From: Pyrus communis
Taxonomy: Eukaryota; Streptophyta; Magnoliopsida; Rosales; Rosaceae
Assembly (NCBI RefSeq): GCF_963583255.1
Contig: NC_084804.1
Span: 28,399,061-28,463,060 of the forward strand
DNA: 64,000 bases
Direction: 5' to 3'
Shown here: positions 1-12,487 of the stretch, piece by piece
Position numbering within the stretch: the stretch's first letter is position 1
Layout: each line of letters starts with the position of its first letter
Program-made: the position numbers and the translations under genes
The notes under the pieces: model-generated
Database searches by the model: none
What the model saw: only the letters and a program-made list of their open reading frames with translations
Told to the model about the DNA's origin: nothing

Positions 1-1218
1 TATACATAACCGTAATCGTTAAATTTAAATAAGCGAATAATCGTGGGTATTTTGCCCATCCCTCCAAGCTTTAACTAAATAAAGCCTAATTAAGTAACTA
101 TATTTACCAAGCAACCACGCCAATTAAGTAAAAATGGACTGTTAAGTCAAACTCAAATAACCAAAACAACCTATTAAAAATAATAATTTGTAAACCCAAA
201 ACGAAAGCAGCTCATTAAAAACAAATAATTCTAAACACAAACTTAAACTATATGAATCCATGTGTATGACATATTTACCTTAGTGGATGCCTCCGATTTT
301 ACTTGCACTCATCAAAAGAGCGTGAGACAAACAACATATAAATGCAAGTGCTAGTTTTAGAAATTACATATTCATATATGTTAGAAATTGCTTCTTCTTT
401 TTTTTTTTTTTTTTTATGTATTTTATACAATAAGAACGTATAATGACTTTTTTAGATTGATAATAACAATTCGTAAGGTATGGGCAGGAACTGAACTAGC
501 ATGGGGTCATTGGTTGCCCATGGCCTCAACTTTTTAGTTCCTATGTATATTTATTTTTGTATTTGTATTTGACCCCTGTAAACAGTTATGACAAATTAAA
601 TTACAACTTTCTCATTCTTCTAATTCTATTTTCTTCTATCATCTTTGTCTTTCTTTTCTCTTATTTTTGTTTACGACTCTATTATGTGCACCAAGTGCTC
701 GATAAAATACCTCAATTTACAAGTCTTGGTAGTCATAACCATTACTTGACAATTTCTACCACTGTCATCAACACCTGTATAGGTCATAGTAGTAGTCGTC
801 GTACATTGACCTAAACTTTCAACAAATGTCGATAGCAATTGACATGTGCCCACTAGATGATTGACGAAATGGTCCAATGAAGTTCTTTTTTTGTCAGAAT
901 CCTGACGCATGATTTGAAAATTTTGGCTTTGCCACTATATATGGGATATGGCTTCATAGCAAAGGGATAAAAATTAGCCAAATAAAGAGGAAAAAAAATT
1001 AACAAGAAATAAAACGTTGGTAATTTGGTGAATCCCTCTTTTCATTCTTTCACCTCACAAAATCTAAACAACAAATCCATCTTTCCTTGTTTATCTTCAC
1101 GATCAAACAAATACAATTGGAATCAATTACATGAATAATTAAATAATACTTGAACAACATAAATATAATAGTAATAAGTGATTTGATTGTTGCAGTCCTA
1201 TTGGAATATGAATGTGAT
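1..1218. other. AT-rich intergenic DNA, no gene seen
   Basis: Low-GC sequence with short homopolymer runs, such as a T tract near 391-415. Short open frames on both strands have no recognisable domain and no consistent splice sites. I see no RNA gene here. Confidence 0.5.
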
Positions 1219-1789
1219 TGTGTAAATCCTAACATATCTAAGAATACCTTTTATATTCCCCTTGGTAGTTAATATCCTATTAGAGTTGTAATTCTAAAAG
1301 GGTAAGGAATTAACTTTCCCTACTACTATAAATAAATGCACAATGGGATGGAATAACACACACCCAAAATTACACATATCTCTCTTCTTCTCTCTATGAT
1401 GCACCTTCTCTCTCTATATGGCATCCATAATTGTTCAGTAAATTATGCCTACAACACATTATCAACATGCTCTTGACACTGCACTAAAGAGAGTTTGATC
1501 TTCAATCAGGGGAGTACTACATTTTAATCATTCTATTTATGATTAATTTATTATTTTATTGAATTGATCTACATGCTATTGATTCAATTTAATTTTTTCT
1601 GTGGTGAATGTGATACAATTCATTGGAGATACAATTCCGACTTTATGAAAATGATCTTCTACAAATTCAAAGGCCTTTTTTTTTTTCTGCCAATCAGATA
1701 TGCTTAAAATAAAGTAAGATATTTGAAACGACCTTGAAGCATGAAAACATTCCCCATGATGCATGAACCCCCTACATTTATACTTACCT

Positions 1790-1840
<51 letters not shown>

Positions 1841-3450
1841 ATATGTTTATATATTTGTCAATATGTATATTTGTTTCATGCATCGCACAATTATATTTGC
1901 TATGTGGAATATGTGAGTCAATGTATACAAAATAAATTAGAAGCATATTTAGGGTTACATAAACCCTAGGGGATTTCAAGAAAACAAAAAACAAAAACAA
2001 AAAAAAAAAAAAAAGGGAAAATTTGGACATGGTGCGGCACACCCACCACACCTCCCTCATGGCACAACCTCAGCAACAGCCCTCTGGGCTTTGCTGCAAC
2101 CACACAGACATCCAGGCCTTCGGCCTGATTGACTGGCATGGGCCTGAAGCCTTCCTGGGCCCTGTCTGTCAGAACCAACCCACGGCAAGCTTTGCTTGCT
2201 AAGTTCTTATCCAGGCCTGAAGACCTGCTCACTCCAGTGTTAGCCCATATGATTGGGCTTGGTCCCCGTTGCCCAAATATGACGCCAGCCACATGGCAGG
2301 GCTCCTGTGCCTCAACCCACAAGCCAGCTTTCGATGGGCCTTGACTCGCACCCCTTTAAAGCCCAAACCAGCAGCTTGGGCTGCTGTTCTTTTCCCCCAC
2401 CTAGGCCCATGGCATGCAATCCACTCCTAAGGCCTTTAAGGCCTTGCCTACTTACGGCACGTAGCCCAAATATTTTTGGGGGCTATATTTTCGACCCAAT
2501 AATATTATTTTAATATTATTTAGTTTTTATAATCGACCCCGTATGGCCCGATTTATTGAATTAATTAAAATTGACCTGTAGTTCATTAATCTGATAATGA
2601 ATCCGAATTTATTGACCTGGATATCACTTTTGGACATTAACGATTCAATAATTTATTTTTATACTTTGAACCGTTGACATACTTTCATATTAACGAATTA
2701 GTTTCAAATTTAGGGCCTTTAAAATCTGAAGTTTTCATAAAACAATACACCCATGAAAACCCGACGTTTTTCATGAAAACCATGTCTTAGAACTCGATTG
2801 TTTTAACTTTGATGCTTATGAATGATTTATTCCTATAGCACCAATCACAATCTTGTTCCCTCCAATTCAATGGATTATCGAACTGTCACAAGTTCGATTT
2901 CCCTTATTTGGACGTTTCTAATAGAAACCACTTAATGTGGGGTACAAAACGTGAATCTCCACTTGACTATCAAGAAGCTGAGAAACCATTGAAGCCAACA
3001 ATGGCAAAGAAGAGCTGAATAAGCCTCTGCCATGATCTTCATTCGAAGACTTGTGCCCGAAGCATTACAAATGGAAAATACCTCCCAAATGAGGATTCCA
3101 TGGTTCTTTGGCTCGCTTCTATGAGCCGTTTAATCATGAAAGGCATTGCCTGAAGCACATCATGATTACGTCCATGAATGAGTATGATTCTGAAGTTTAT
3201 AAATCCGATCGAATTTTGACTGGAGAATACTTTTCTTGTCCTTCTATGTTTCTAACTCACCCCTGAAGCAACAGTGTAGAAAGTGGAAGTTTACCAAATT
3301 ATTGGATCTGATTATTACCACAAACATATAGTATAATCAGGGCCTGCCAAGGTACGGCATCATGCCTGAAGCGTGATCCTTGGCACCTAAGACCTAAAAC
3401 TTGAACATATTGTACCTGAAATGGTAGATAAATTACACACAAAAAAGGGT
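1219..3450 (+). mobile_element. Decayed Copia retrotransposon remnant
   Basis: At about 1219-1456 there is an LTR-like stretch with a TATAAATA box (near 1329) and CT-rich leader sequence. It ends just before CATTATCAACATGC, which resembles the primer-binding region of a common plant Copia group. At about 2900-3320 the + strand, read across several frames, gives a degraded match to the plant Copia gag domain (UBN2 type), for example the short run FTKLLDLIIT. A GC-rich block at about 2030-2480 breaks the continuity and may be a separate insertion. No TSD or second LTR was found, so the boundaries are approximate. Confidence 0.38.
1794..1838. repeat. (TA)n microsatellite
   Basis: An uninterrupted run of about 22 TA dinucleotides inside the decayed Copia remnant. 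Runs like this are usually length-polymorphic. Confidence 0.95.
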
Positions 3451-3929
3451 TTTACCATGCAAAATCCCTCGTTCATCGATGTAGGTATTGTACTCTCAAC
3501 TTAAAACAAAAATGCGAAGTATTTCTCAAATTTGACCATGATTTCCCTTCTACTATTTTTTTCTTTTCTTTTGTTTATTGTATAAATATTATAGATAAAT
3601 ACTTATTCCGCTTTTGAAGGTAGTTTTTCAGTTGGAGAGGCGGAACTTTCCCGGAAACTGTACGTTATGTGCAGAACGTGTGTTATGTCATCTTTCTTGT
3701 TCTCTCCGCCATTTTATCTCCCAAAATATTCCATAATCTCGCGAGTCTTGACTAAAACAAAAAGGGTCCATAAACAAGCAGATAATACGTTACAATCTTC
3801 ATTTGGAATTGTTCAACAGCGTGTGCCTGCTCTAAAACTTTCTGGGTCTTTTGTATTCTGCTGCTTTTTAATGGATTATGTTGCCTCTCATTTGGTGCGA
3901 TGTTGGATTGCTAGCATCCTAATGAGGTA

Positions 3930-3934
3930 AAAAG
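3930..3934. repeat. Target-site duplication AAAAG, left copy
   Basis: AAAAG directly precedes the 5' LTR of the Copia element. The same five bases occur at 12488-12492 directly after the 3' LTR. Confidence 0.85.
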
Positions 3935-4125
3935 TGTTAAGGATACGTATGTACATATAATGGTTAGTTAATATGTAGAGATATAATTCAATATTTGTTA
4001 ATTTGTTGAGATGTGTAGTTATTTAGTTGGAGAGTGGTTGACAGTGACATGTGTAAATAAGTTATATACATACAACTATCTTGTAATTTTATCAATTGTA
4101 ATGGAAGGTTATTCTTTTCCAAACA
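3935..4125 (+). repeat. 5' LTR of the Copia element
   Basis: 191 bp with TG...CA ends, matching 12297-12487 along its full length. It is unusually short for an LTR and is followed directly by the primer-binding site. Confidence 0.93.
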
Positions 4126-4140
4126 TGGTATCACTCGCAT
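4126..4140 (+). other. Primer-binding site of the Copia element
   Basis: TGGTATCAC starts directly after the 5' LTR. It resembles the TGGTATCAGAGC motif complementary to the 3' end of initiator methionine tRNA, used by most plant Copia and Gypsy elements; the outer bases have drifted. Confidence 0.75.
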
Positions 4141-4260
4141 TTGTCTAACGACTCGATCATCTTTCCTTCGTTGCTACGCTTTTTGCGATTCTTCCTTACT
4201 AAGCTGCCATCTCTCTGAAGCTTCTTGCATCTGAAAACCTAATTTCTTCTGTAATTTTCC

Positions 4261-6788
4261 ATGGCGACCTCGGCTTCTCCCTCTTCTGACTCTGGTTCTC
4301 ACATTCATCATCCTCCGATCATCGATTCCAACTCTAATTTCTCTTGCACCTCTCACGCTACTTCCATCACGATCCAGAATATTGGATCTTTGGTGCCGAT
4401 CAAACTGACCACGATGAATTACTTGACCTGGCGTGCCTTATTCACCCCCTTTTTCAGTCAGTACAATCTTACAGGCATCGTTGATGGCTCGGTTCCTCCA
4501 CCACCTCAATTTCTCACTGACGCAATTGGATCTTGCGCTATGAATCCAACATATGTTACCTGGTTTAAGAATGATTATAATCTTCTCATTTGGATCAATT
4601 CGACACTCTTTGATTCACTGATTCCCTGCACTATTGGAGTCACATCTTCCCGAGAACTATGGACAAAACTAGAATCAAGGCTTGCGACTGCTTCTCAATC
4701 GCATATTAATAAACTCAGATCTCGTCTTCGAAGTCTGACTAAGGAAGATTCCTTAGCTGCATGATTCCTTCAACAAATTGAAGTGATTGTTGATGTTCTT
4801 GGCAATGCCGGAGCTTTGATTGCAGACTCCGAGCTAATTTCTATCGTTCTTCATAGACTTCTACCTGAATATGACTCCTTTGTTGACGCGATTCAGTTTT
4901 GCCTGGGTTCCACAATAATTGATGAACTTCATGGCCTTCTTCTTAGTAAGGAGATTCAATTGACAAATCGGAAGAAAACATCTTCATCTTCGCCATTTCA
5001 GACCTTCAATTCCTCTACTGGTCTTCTTCCTACACCTCATTCTCAAGCTCTTATGGCGGCTCACAATTTCAATTCTCAAGGCCGCGGTCTCGATCACACC
5101 AATTTTTCAACTCAAGGTTTCATCCCTAATTCTCAAAATTTTCAACCTAAAAATTTTCGACAGAATTCCAATCGCCAAGGCTATCAAAGGTATAATCATG
5201 GTGGTCGCTCCAATTTCTTCTCCTCTAGCAAAAAGATTCCCTGTCAAATTTGTATACAATTTGGTCATGAAGCATTTGCTTATCTTCAGTGAATGAATCC
5301 GAATTTTTCTGGTCATTCCTTTCCTTCTGCTATGGTTGCCAATACAGCTTCCTTTTCTCCAACTTGGCCTATGGACTCTGGCACCAACACTCACATGACA
5401 AATTCGTATAACAATTTCCAGAATCCAGAACCTTATACAGGCCCTGAGCAAGTTTTTATTGGTGATGGCAAAGGTTTGCCAATTCTTCACTTTGGATCTT
5501 CTCAATTACCTACTTCTCATAACAATTTTCAGCTTCAAAATATGTTACATGTTCCTACATTGAAACACAATTTGCTTTCTGCAAATCAATTTCTTATTGA
5601 TAATTGGTGTTCTATGCATCTTTATCCTTTTCACTTCACTGTGAAAGATCTTTCTTCCGGGAATATGCTCTTTAAAGGACCTATGCAAAATGGTTTATAT
5701 CCGTTTCAACCTTTCAACTCTGATTTGGTGGTTAATCATCATCATGTATTTGCTGCTTCTATCAATCCTTCCAGGGACGTCTGACATCAACGCTTAGGTC
5801 ACCCCTCTACTAAGATCCTCCATAAGTTGAAATATGAGTCTTGTATTTCTGTTTCTAGTAATGCTCCTACTACTTTCTGTAATGGTTGTGCATTAAGCAA
5901 GAGTTCTAGGCTCGCATTTGTTACTATGCCAAGTCAAACAAGCAAACCTTTAGAACTACTTCACACAGATGTTTAGGGGCCAACATCTGTATCTTTTGTA
6001 CTTCATCACAAGTATTATGTCATCTTTGTGGATGATTTTACCAAATATTGTTGGTTCTTTCCTTTGCAATACAAGTCTGATGTTTTTAGTATCTTTGTGA
6101 AGTTCAAAGGTCATGTTGAGAATCTGTTGTGCACCAAAATTATCATTTTACGTTCTGTTTCTAGTGGTGAATATTTGAGTTCTCAGTTTTCTAATTTTCT
6201 TGTTGCGCATGGCATTCACCATCAACTAAGTTGTCCTCATACCCCGGAACAAAATGGTTGCTCTGAGCGTAAACATCGCCATTTAGTGGAGATTGCCAGG
6301 ACATTATTGACTGTTTCTCAAGTTCCTCACATCTATTGGGATCATGCTTTTGCTAAAGCCTACTGCATCCAAGGCTTTTCCATGAGAATTTCTATTCAAC
6401 AGAACCCCCTCTTATCACACATTGAAAATATTTGGTTACAGCTACTTACCTTGGTTGCAGCTTTATTCTACATCATAGTTAGATCTTAAAAGCAAACAGT
6501 GCATCTTTCTGGGTTACAGTCTCAACCACAAGGGCTATAAATGTCTTGATCTCACCTCCCAACGGATTTATGTCTCCAGGCATTTCATCTTCAAGGAGTC
6601 CAGTTTTCCCTTTCACAAGCAGGTCTCTGCAGCATCATTCCCATCATCCACTGTTACTCATAATCCCTCTATTCCATCTCAATTAACGTTTCCTACCACC
6701 ACAGTCAACCCACGTCCCTCCCCTCAAGAGCTTCCTCCAGTCTCCTAGCCCCCACAACCACATCCATCTACCATCTCATCCACCTCCT
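4261..6788 (+). pseudogene. Copia gag-protease-integrase region, broken
   Basis: One frame runs from ATG 4261 through in-frame stops at 4762 (TGA), 5290 (TGA), 5782 (TGA) and 5974 (TAG). The gag part is Ser/Pro-rich at the N terminus and includes YLTWRALF. A zinc knuckle near 5248 keeps C-x2-C-x4-H but has lost the last Cys. A protease-like DSG lies near 5388. The GAG-pre-integrase motif (HQRLGH, 5785) follows a stop that replaces the Trp expected by family convention. The integrase core is readable to about 6380 with VDDFTKYCWFFPL and HTPEQNG. After about 6380 the frame shifts, then LGYSLNHKGYKCLDL is readable in another frame near 6520. The stops seen are consistent with C-to-T/G-to-A changes. 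Confidence 0.88.
6784..6788. repeat. TSD CTCCT of the first nested insertion (left copy)
   Basis: CTCCT precedes the TGATTG start of the insertion and recurs at 8555-8559 directly after its ATCA end. Confidence 0.8.
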
Positions 6789-8554
6789 TGATTGTTGTTT
6801 TCCTTCTTCATGCTAGAATATGTTTAGTATAATGGCACAAGTAAGGGTGTCGAATCCACAGGGACTAATTGGACCTATATAATCACTTGTTTTGCAAGAA
6901 CTCTTTACTAGAGAAATAAAACTAATCAATGTAGGCAGATTTGTTGTTGGAACTTGAAAGCATAAGGAAATGAAGTAAACACAAAATGAATGAATCAACA
7001 GCTAATAAAATGAGATAGTACCAATGAAGATGAAGCTAGGGATTCGATTTTACCATTGCTAACCCAAGGCCATGCTTGTTGAATCAGATTATACTCATCC
7101 ATCTACCTATTTCTTGAGTTTGTTTCACTTAGATATGATCAACCATATGATGTGTGGATTTGATCAAATGTCTCTAATCATGAGCCTAATTGTGATGTGC
7201 AACTTTGGTTCCTAATCAAGAATATATAGTGCACAAGAAACTTTCACAAAACCAAAAGGAACACTCGGCAGGATGTTTGCAAAACATTCCCTTCATTCAT
7301 TCACATATCCACCAAGATTATGCATGATGTGTGCTTTAATCTTGGCTAAACAACCTGTGGTTAATTCAAATGATGATCAAGCATTAAAATCAACACACTA
7401 AGTCACAATTAAAACGGAGAATGAAACAAGAAATAGATAGATTAAATGAGAATTCTGAATTAACTACATGGCAATCTTGCAAGGCTACATCGAATCCCTA
7501 GAGAGAGATTAGTTACACTTCATATTTACAAAAGGTTTGACATAAAAATATATAACATGAGTGAACATAGGATTAAGAAGAAAGAACCCTTGAAGCAAAA
7601 CTGATGTCGAAATCCCTTAAGAGTTGCCTTCGGTGTGGGTGCTCCAAGTGTGTTGTAAATGAAGGTGGAGCGGCTAAGGTTGAATGGTTTCTGCGAATGG
7701 GAGAGTGTATGGAATGGAATGAAGCCAAGAAGAGATTGTGTAGAAATGGAAGGGGATTTGCGGCAAAGGGGAAGATTGGATGTGTTTGTGGTGTCTTGTG
7801 TATGAAAATGAGATGAGATTTTTGTGTATGAATGCATGGGTTTTTATAGGGGGAATGGGAGAATATGTGGGTGATTGTTTAAGAGTGAATGTGGTTGTTA
7901 TGATTGAGAGTGCATGTGGATGAAATAATGATGGAAAAAGAGCTAGGTTGTTGGTGTGTGAATGCATGTGTTGAATTGGTGGTGCAATGATGAAAGAGTA
8001 AGTGCATGTGTGTGTGAATGGTGGTGCAATGATGAAAGAATAAGTGCATGTGTGTGTGAATGGTGGTAGCTAGGGTGAATTATGATGAATGCATGTGGAA
8101 TAAAGATGGAGAAGGTGGTGTAATGATGAAGGAGTAAGTGCATGTGTGTGTGAATGGTGGTGCAATGATGAAAGAGTAAGTGCATGTGTGTGTGAATGGT
8201 GTTTCTTGATGGTTTTGGGGTTGTGATGCATGTGAATGCATGTGGCTAAGGGTTGTTGATTGGGCTAGAGGTTTTGCATGGCTCAAAGGGTTGTTTGATT
8301 GGGCTAGGCCCTTTGTTTTATGTCCAAAGTGCATACAAGGCTTTCAAATTCGTCCAACACTTTGGCTCCAAGCATATGCTATCCATTCCAAGCCCAATTT
8401 TGCTCCAAAATGCTCCAAAATGCATCTTTTTGCTTCCTTAGCCATATGAACCTAAAAACACACGAAAATGGCTTAAACTACTAAAACAATTATGAATTAA
8501 CAACATAGATGCACGAAAACAAGCTAAGTAAGTCGCCTAAATATGCTCCTATCA
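6789..8554 (+). mobile_element. 1.77-kb TGAT...ATCA insertion, probably a solo LTR
   Basis: It starts TGATTG, ends CCTATCA, and is flanked by the 5-bp duplication CTCCT, inside the Copia element between integrase and RT. TG...CA termini, a 5-bp TSD, a TATA-like segment (TTTTTATAGG near 7840) and no coding capacity fit a solo LTR. A complete non-autonomous retroelement is the alternative. Its last ~235 bp are nearly identical to the end of the second insertion (9355-11463), so the two belong to one family. It contains a 42-bp tandem repeat at about 7976-8200. I cannot name the parent family. Confidence 0.72.
7976..8200 (+). repeat. 42-bp tandem repeat, about four units plus a degenerate one
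   Basis: Units begin GGTGGTGCAATGATGAAAG and continue with AGTAAGTGCATGTGTGTGTG. Four are nearly identical (starting near 7977, 8019, 8114 and 8156), and a diverged segment lies between the second and third. Looser relatives occur in the second insertion near 10870 and 11040. Confidence 0.85.
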
Positions 8555-9354
8555 CTCCTCTCCCATCAGTGCCTCTCCATCCCCTCCACAACCACATTTA
8601 TCTTCACATCTTCCCATCAACATTCACCCTATGCAAACCCGATCTAAATCCGGCATTTACAAACCTAAGGCCTTAACTGCAACCAAGCATCATCTACCAT
8701 CTCATCTCTTTCATGACTTTGTTCCTACTACATATCTTCAGGCCTCTAAATATCTTCACTAGGTTAAAGCTATGCAAGGTGAGTTTCTTGCACTGAAACA
8801 AACTGGAACCTGGTCTTTGGTTCCTTCATCTCACTCCACCAATGTAGTAGGATGCAAGTGGGTTTTTCAAATCAAAAGAAAACCCGATAGTACCATTGAC
8901 AGGCACAAGGCACATCTCGTTGCAAAAGGTTTTCACCAGCAAGAAGGATTAGACTATATAAAAACCTTTAGTCCAGTTGCTAAATCGATCACCATTCGAA
9001 TTCTCCTCACTTTGGCAGCTCAAAAAGACTGGTTTCTTAATTAACTTGATGTAAGCAATGTCTTCCTGAATGGTAATCTCTCTAAACAGGTGTTTATGCA
9101 ACAGCCACCTAGTTTTGAAGATTCTACTCATCCTAATCACATATGTCATCTCCACAAGTCTCTCTATGGCCTCAAACAAGTTCCCCGAGCTTGGTATGAA
9201 AAACTTCATAGAGCACTAACCTCTTTAGGATTCACTGGTTCTCAATCAGATCACTCTTTATTTGTCAAGACTAATCCAATGGTGTTCATCTGTTGATGAC
9301 ATCATTGTCACTGGGCCATCTGCTTCAGCCTGTCAACAAGTTATCACTCGACTT
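8555..9354 (+). pseudogene. Copia reverse transcriptase, N-terminal part, broken
   Basis: Directly after the first insertion the Copia frame resumes in the Pro/Ser-rich linker, then enters RT near 8772. The fragments [28 protein letters not shown] and SLYGLKQVPRAWYEKL are typical Copia RT. A TAA at 9042 interrupts the frame. Near 9292 a small deletion shifts it just before the catalytic DD motif, which is readable in the next frame as VDDIIVTG. The second insertion splits RT at 9354. Confidence 0.88.
9350..9354. repeat. TSD GACTT of the second nested insertion (left copy)
   Basis: GACTT precedes TGATGCG and recurs at 11464-11468 directly after the terminal ATCA. Confidence 0.85.
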
Positions 9355-11463
9355 TGATGCGAGATTTATACGCACACAAATTAAACCCTCTTTTTGACAA
9401 TTGTAGTAATGATGTAAATAGGGATCGTTCTGGACTGGGGATTAGGAGGGATTGTTAATCACTTGGATTTGACTCAAAAACGTAAAAACACAATATAAAA
9501 CACTATACTAGACTCAAAGAATTCAAAAATACTTTAAAACATAAACTAAACAGATTCTAAGCATTAAAAAACAAGAAAGTAAAGGGGGGGTTTGATTTGA
9601 CGAAAATTGAAATAACAAAACAAGTAAATAAACTAAGCAGATTGTAAATATGAATGTGATGAAAATATGGAATGAATGCTAGCTAAGGGGTTCTTCTCCA
9701 CACATGTTACACTTGCATACAAGATTGATTCTCAGTTGGTCTTTCGATAAATTATGAAACTCAACGCCCCGGGTCAATTAGGTCCGCTTAAATTAACCGT
9801 CAAGTTTTCTTTAAGTTAATGAATTGGATGGGTTTGCGCAACGCAATTCACAACATTCTCCAAAAGTCGTTTACGTGAACAGCACAATAAAGATACAATC
9901 AAAGATCATTAAGCATTATGAAAACTATAAGTGTTGACGAGGCATTCGTTACTATGATGAGCATGAAACTCGTGCCAAGAATTCATTTAACGTGATTGTT
10001 TATAAGCAACCTCCACTACTTGTGAATATAAGTTCATAACGATTAGGTGAAACTCACTTATATTCTAGCGTCGTATTCATGCATGAAAATTAAGCATGCA
10101 TTCTTAATAAACATACATAAATAAGTTATCAATCAAACGATTAAACAAATTGAATCCACAACTTATGAAATTCCAACCAACGTTAATCAATTCATATTGC
10201 AAGCATAAACATAGTTTCGAATCACCCCCTAGCTAAAGGGGGTTTAGTTCCTCATAACTTTGAAATCAAAGAAACACCTAAACATTCCAACAACTCAAAC
10301 TTGAATTGTATGAACGTTTAGGCACTCTTCTCTTCCATTCCTCATACGTACAAAACAAAGAGAATTGAATTTAAACATTGAAATCAAAGAAACACCTAAA
10401 CATTCCAACAACTCAAACTTGAATTGTATGAACGTTTAAGCACTCTTCTCTTCCTCTTCGTTGTGGCACAAGGTCTAAGGAGATGTTTAGGGCTTTAGGT
10501 GTATGTGGAATGGAGTGGGGAATGGTTGGAGTGGCTGCAATGGAGGAGAAGAAATGGTGCAGAAAATGGAAGGTGATGCACGGCACAAGATGTGTGGTTT
10601 TGTTGTGTGTTGTGTTGTGAATGGAATGAATCAATTGTGGCTGCAATGGATGCTTATTTATAGGTAAATAAGAGGGAACATGACAGCTAGGAGGTGGGTG
10701 GAAATGTGGCTGCAATGTTAGTGAATGATTAAAGGGATTGCTAGGTTGGAAATGCATGTGGAGTAGGTGGAAATGGGATGGGAAAGCCACGGCAAGGATG
10801 TAGTTTATGTGGCTGCATGTTTTAATGTTTTAAAGGGTGCATGTGGGTGAATGTGTGGCTGAATTGGTTGGGATTGTGATGCAATGATGAAGGAATAAGT
10901 GTATGTGGCTGAATTGGTGGTCTAATGATGAAATAATGAAGGGAATGCATGTGCAAAACAGCTAGGAAAACTTGGTGGAATGCTGGAATTGCATGGGAGT
11001 GCACGGCATGGGTAGTCTTTGGTGCATGTGGCTGCAATGTTGTGTAATTATGGAGGAATAAGTGCATGTGCATGGCAAAGAATGGATTTGGCTGCAATGG
11101 TGTGTAATTGGGCTAGGGTTTAAGTGCATGAAATGGACCCAAATTGCTCCCCCTTGCATGGCAAGGAATGGTGTTTGTGTTAAGCCCACGGCAAGGTGTT
11201 ATGTAATTGGTTTAGGGCCATTGTTTTGTGTCCTCAAGTGCATACGAGGCCTTCAAATTCGTCCAACACTTTGGCTCCAAGCATATGTTATCCATTCCAA
11301 GCCCAATTTTGCTCCAAAATGCTCCAAAATGCATCTTTTTGCTTCCTTAGCCATATGAACCTAAAAACACACGAAAATGGCTTAAACTACTAAAACAACT
11401 AGGAATTAACAATATAAATGCACGAAAACAAGCTAAGTAAGTCGCCTAAATATGCTCCTATCA
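9355..11463 (+). mobile_element. 2.1-kb TGAT...ATCA insertion, probably a solo LTR, same family as the first
   Basis: It starts TGATGCGAG, ends GCTCCTATCA and is flanked by the perfect 5-bp duplication GACTT. It lies within the RT domain of the Copia element in the same orientation as 6789-8554. The 3' terminal ~235 bp (11229-11463) match 8320-8554 with only a few differences, while the 5' halves are much more diverged. A TATA-like TATTTATAGG lies near 10654. It has no coding frames of note. An internal direct repeat at 10258-10335 and 10377-10453 shares about 75 bp. A solo LTR of a large retrotransposon is the simplest reading; a complete non-autonomous element is possible. Confidence 0.75.
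10258..10453 (+). repeat. Direct repeat pair inside the second insertion
   Basis: About 75 bp starting TTGAAATCAAAGAAACACC is repeated at a period of about 119 bp with one or two changes. It lies upstream of the presumed LTR promoter. Confidence 0.85.
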
Positions 11464-12296
11464 GACTTAATTATATGTTCCCTATCAAGGATCTCGATGC
11501 GTTACACTATTTCCTTGGCATTGAGGTGAAAAGATCCTCCAAGGGTATTTACATATCCCAAACCAAATACATACTGGATTTGTTGAAGAAAGCTCACATG
11601 GATGGGGCCAAACCTTGTGCGACTCCTTTAAGTACATCAAAGATGGATCATACCTCCCCGTTACTGGACAATGCTGCAAACTATTGATCTCTCGTGGGAG
11701 CCCTTCAATACTTAACCTGGACCCGGCCTGATCTTTCTTTTGTTGTGAATTTAGTCTGCCAATATATGCATAGTCATCGTCACTCTCACTTTCAAGCTGT
11801 CAAGTGCATATTTCGGTACCTTAAGGGCTCTATTGATCTGGGTTTATGGTTTCTCAAGAGTTCCTTTACTCCAACACTCACAGCATTCTTAGATGCTGAT
11901 TTAGCAGGTTGTCCTCTTGACTGAAAGTCCACTGACGGTTTCTGCATTTTTCTTGGCTATTCTCTTATCAACTGGAGCGCCAAAAAGCAACCTATTGTTG
12001 TTTCCTCCATTAAAGCAGAGTATTGATCTCTTGCCAATATTGCTGCATAAATCACTTGGATATGCAAGCTTTTAGTGGATATTGCCTACAAATCACCTTC
12101 TGTTCCACAACTATGGTGTGATAATATTTCTGCTCTCTCTAGCCAAAAATCCATTGTTCCATGCTCGTACCAAGCATGTTGAGCTTGATTACCATTACAT
12201 TCAAGATATTTGTACTAAGGCTCTTGCTAGGGACCGATTTCACACTCTCCGACACAAACTCTCTCTTCGAACTCCTCAACTTAGTTTAAGGGGGGA
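11464..12296 (+). pseudogene. Copia RT C-terminus and RNase H, broken
   Basis: After the second insertion the RT continues with LHYFLGIEV and GALQYLTWTRPDLSFVV, then enters RNase H with the connecting motif HFQAVKCIFRYLKGS, a DADLAG catalytic region and HVELDYHYI near the C terminus. In-frame stops lie at about 11685, 11922 and 12024, and a further TAA near 12048. The frame ends close to the polypurine tract and 3' LTR. Confidence 0.88.
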
Positions 12297-12487
12297 TGTT
12301 AAGTATACGTATGTACATACAATAGTTAGTTAATACTTAGAGATATAATTCAATATTTGTTAATTTGTTAAGATGTGTAGTTAGTTAGTTGGAGAGTGGT
12401 TGACAGTGACATGTGCAGATAAGTTGTATATATACAACTATCTTGTAATTTTATGAATTGTAATGGAAAGTTATTCTTTTCCAAACA
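12297..12487 (+). repeat. 3' LTR of the Copia element
   Basis: 191 bp, aligned without gaps to the 5' LTR, preceded by the purine tract AAGGGGGGA and followed by the TSD AAAAG (12488-12492). Confidence 0.93.

Larger units (their letters stand above)
3935..12487 (+). mobile_element. Ty1/Copia LTR retrotransposon, structurally complete, coding-dead
   Basis: Two 191-bp LTRs (3935-4125 and 12297-12487) begin TGTTAAG and end CCAAACA. A TGGTATCAC primer-binding site follows the left LTR at 4126, and a purine tract (AAGGGGGGA) precedes the right one. The element is flanked by the perfect 5-bp TSD AAAAG. Domain order gag, protease, integrase, reverse transcriptase, RNase H identifies Copia; the RT resembles the Ale/Retrofit lineage (inference). 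Hand comparison of the LTRs shows about 13 differences in 191 positions. Many in-frame stops and at least two frameshifts show it cannot encode its own proteins. Two later insertions (6789-8554 and 9355-11463) account for nearly half its length. Confidence 0.93.

Noticed and set aside
7526..8334. His/Thr-rich minus-strand frames resembling a repeat protein
   Set aside because: They arise from the 42-bp tandem repeat in the nested insertion and have no conserved domain.
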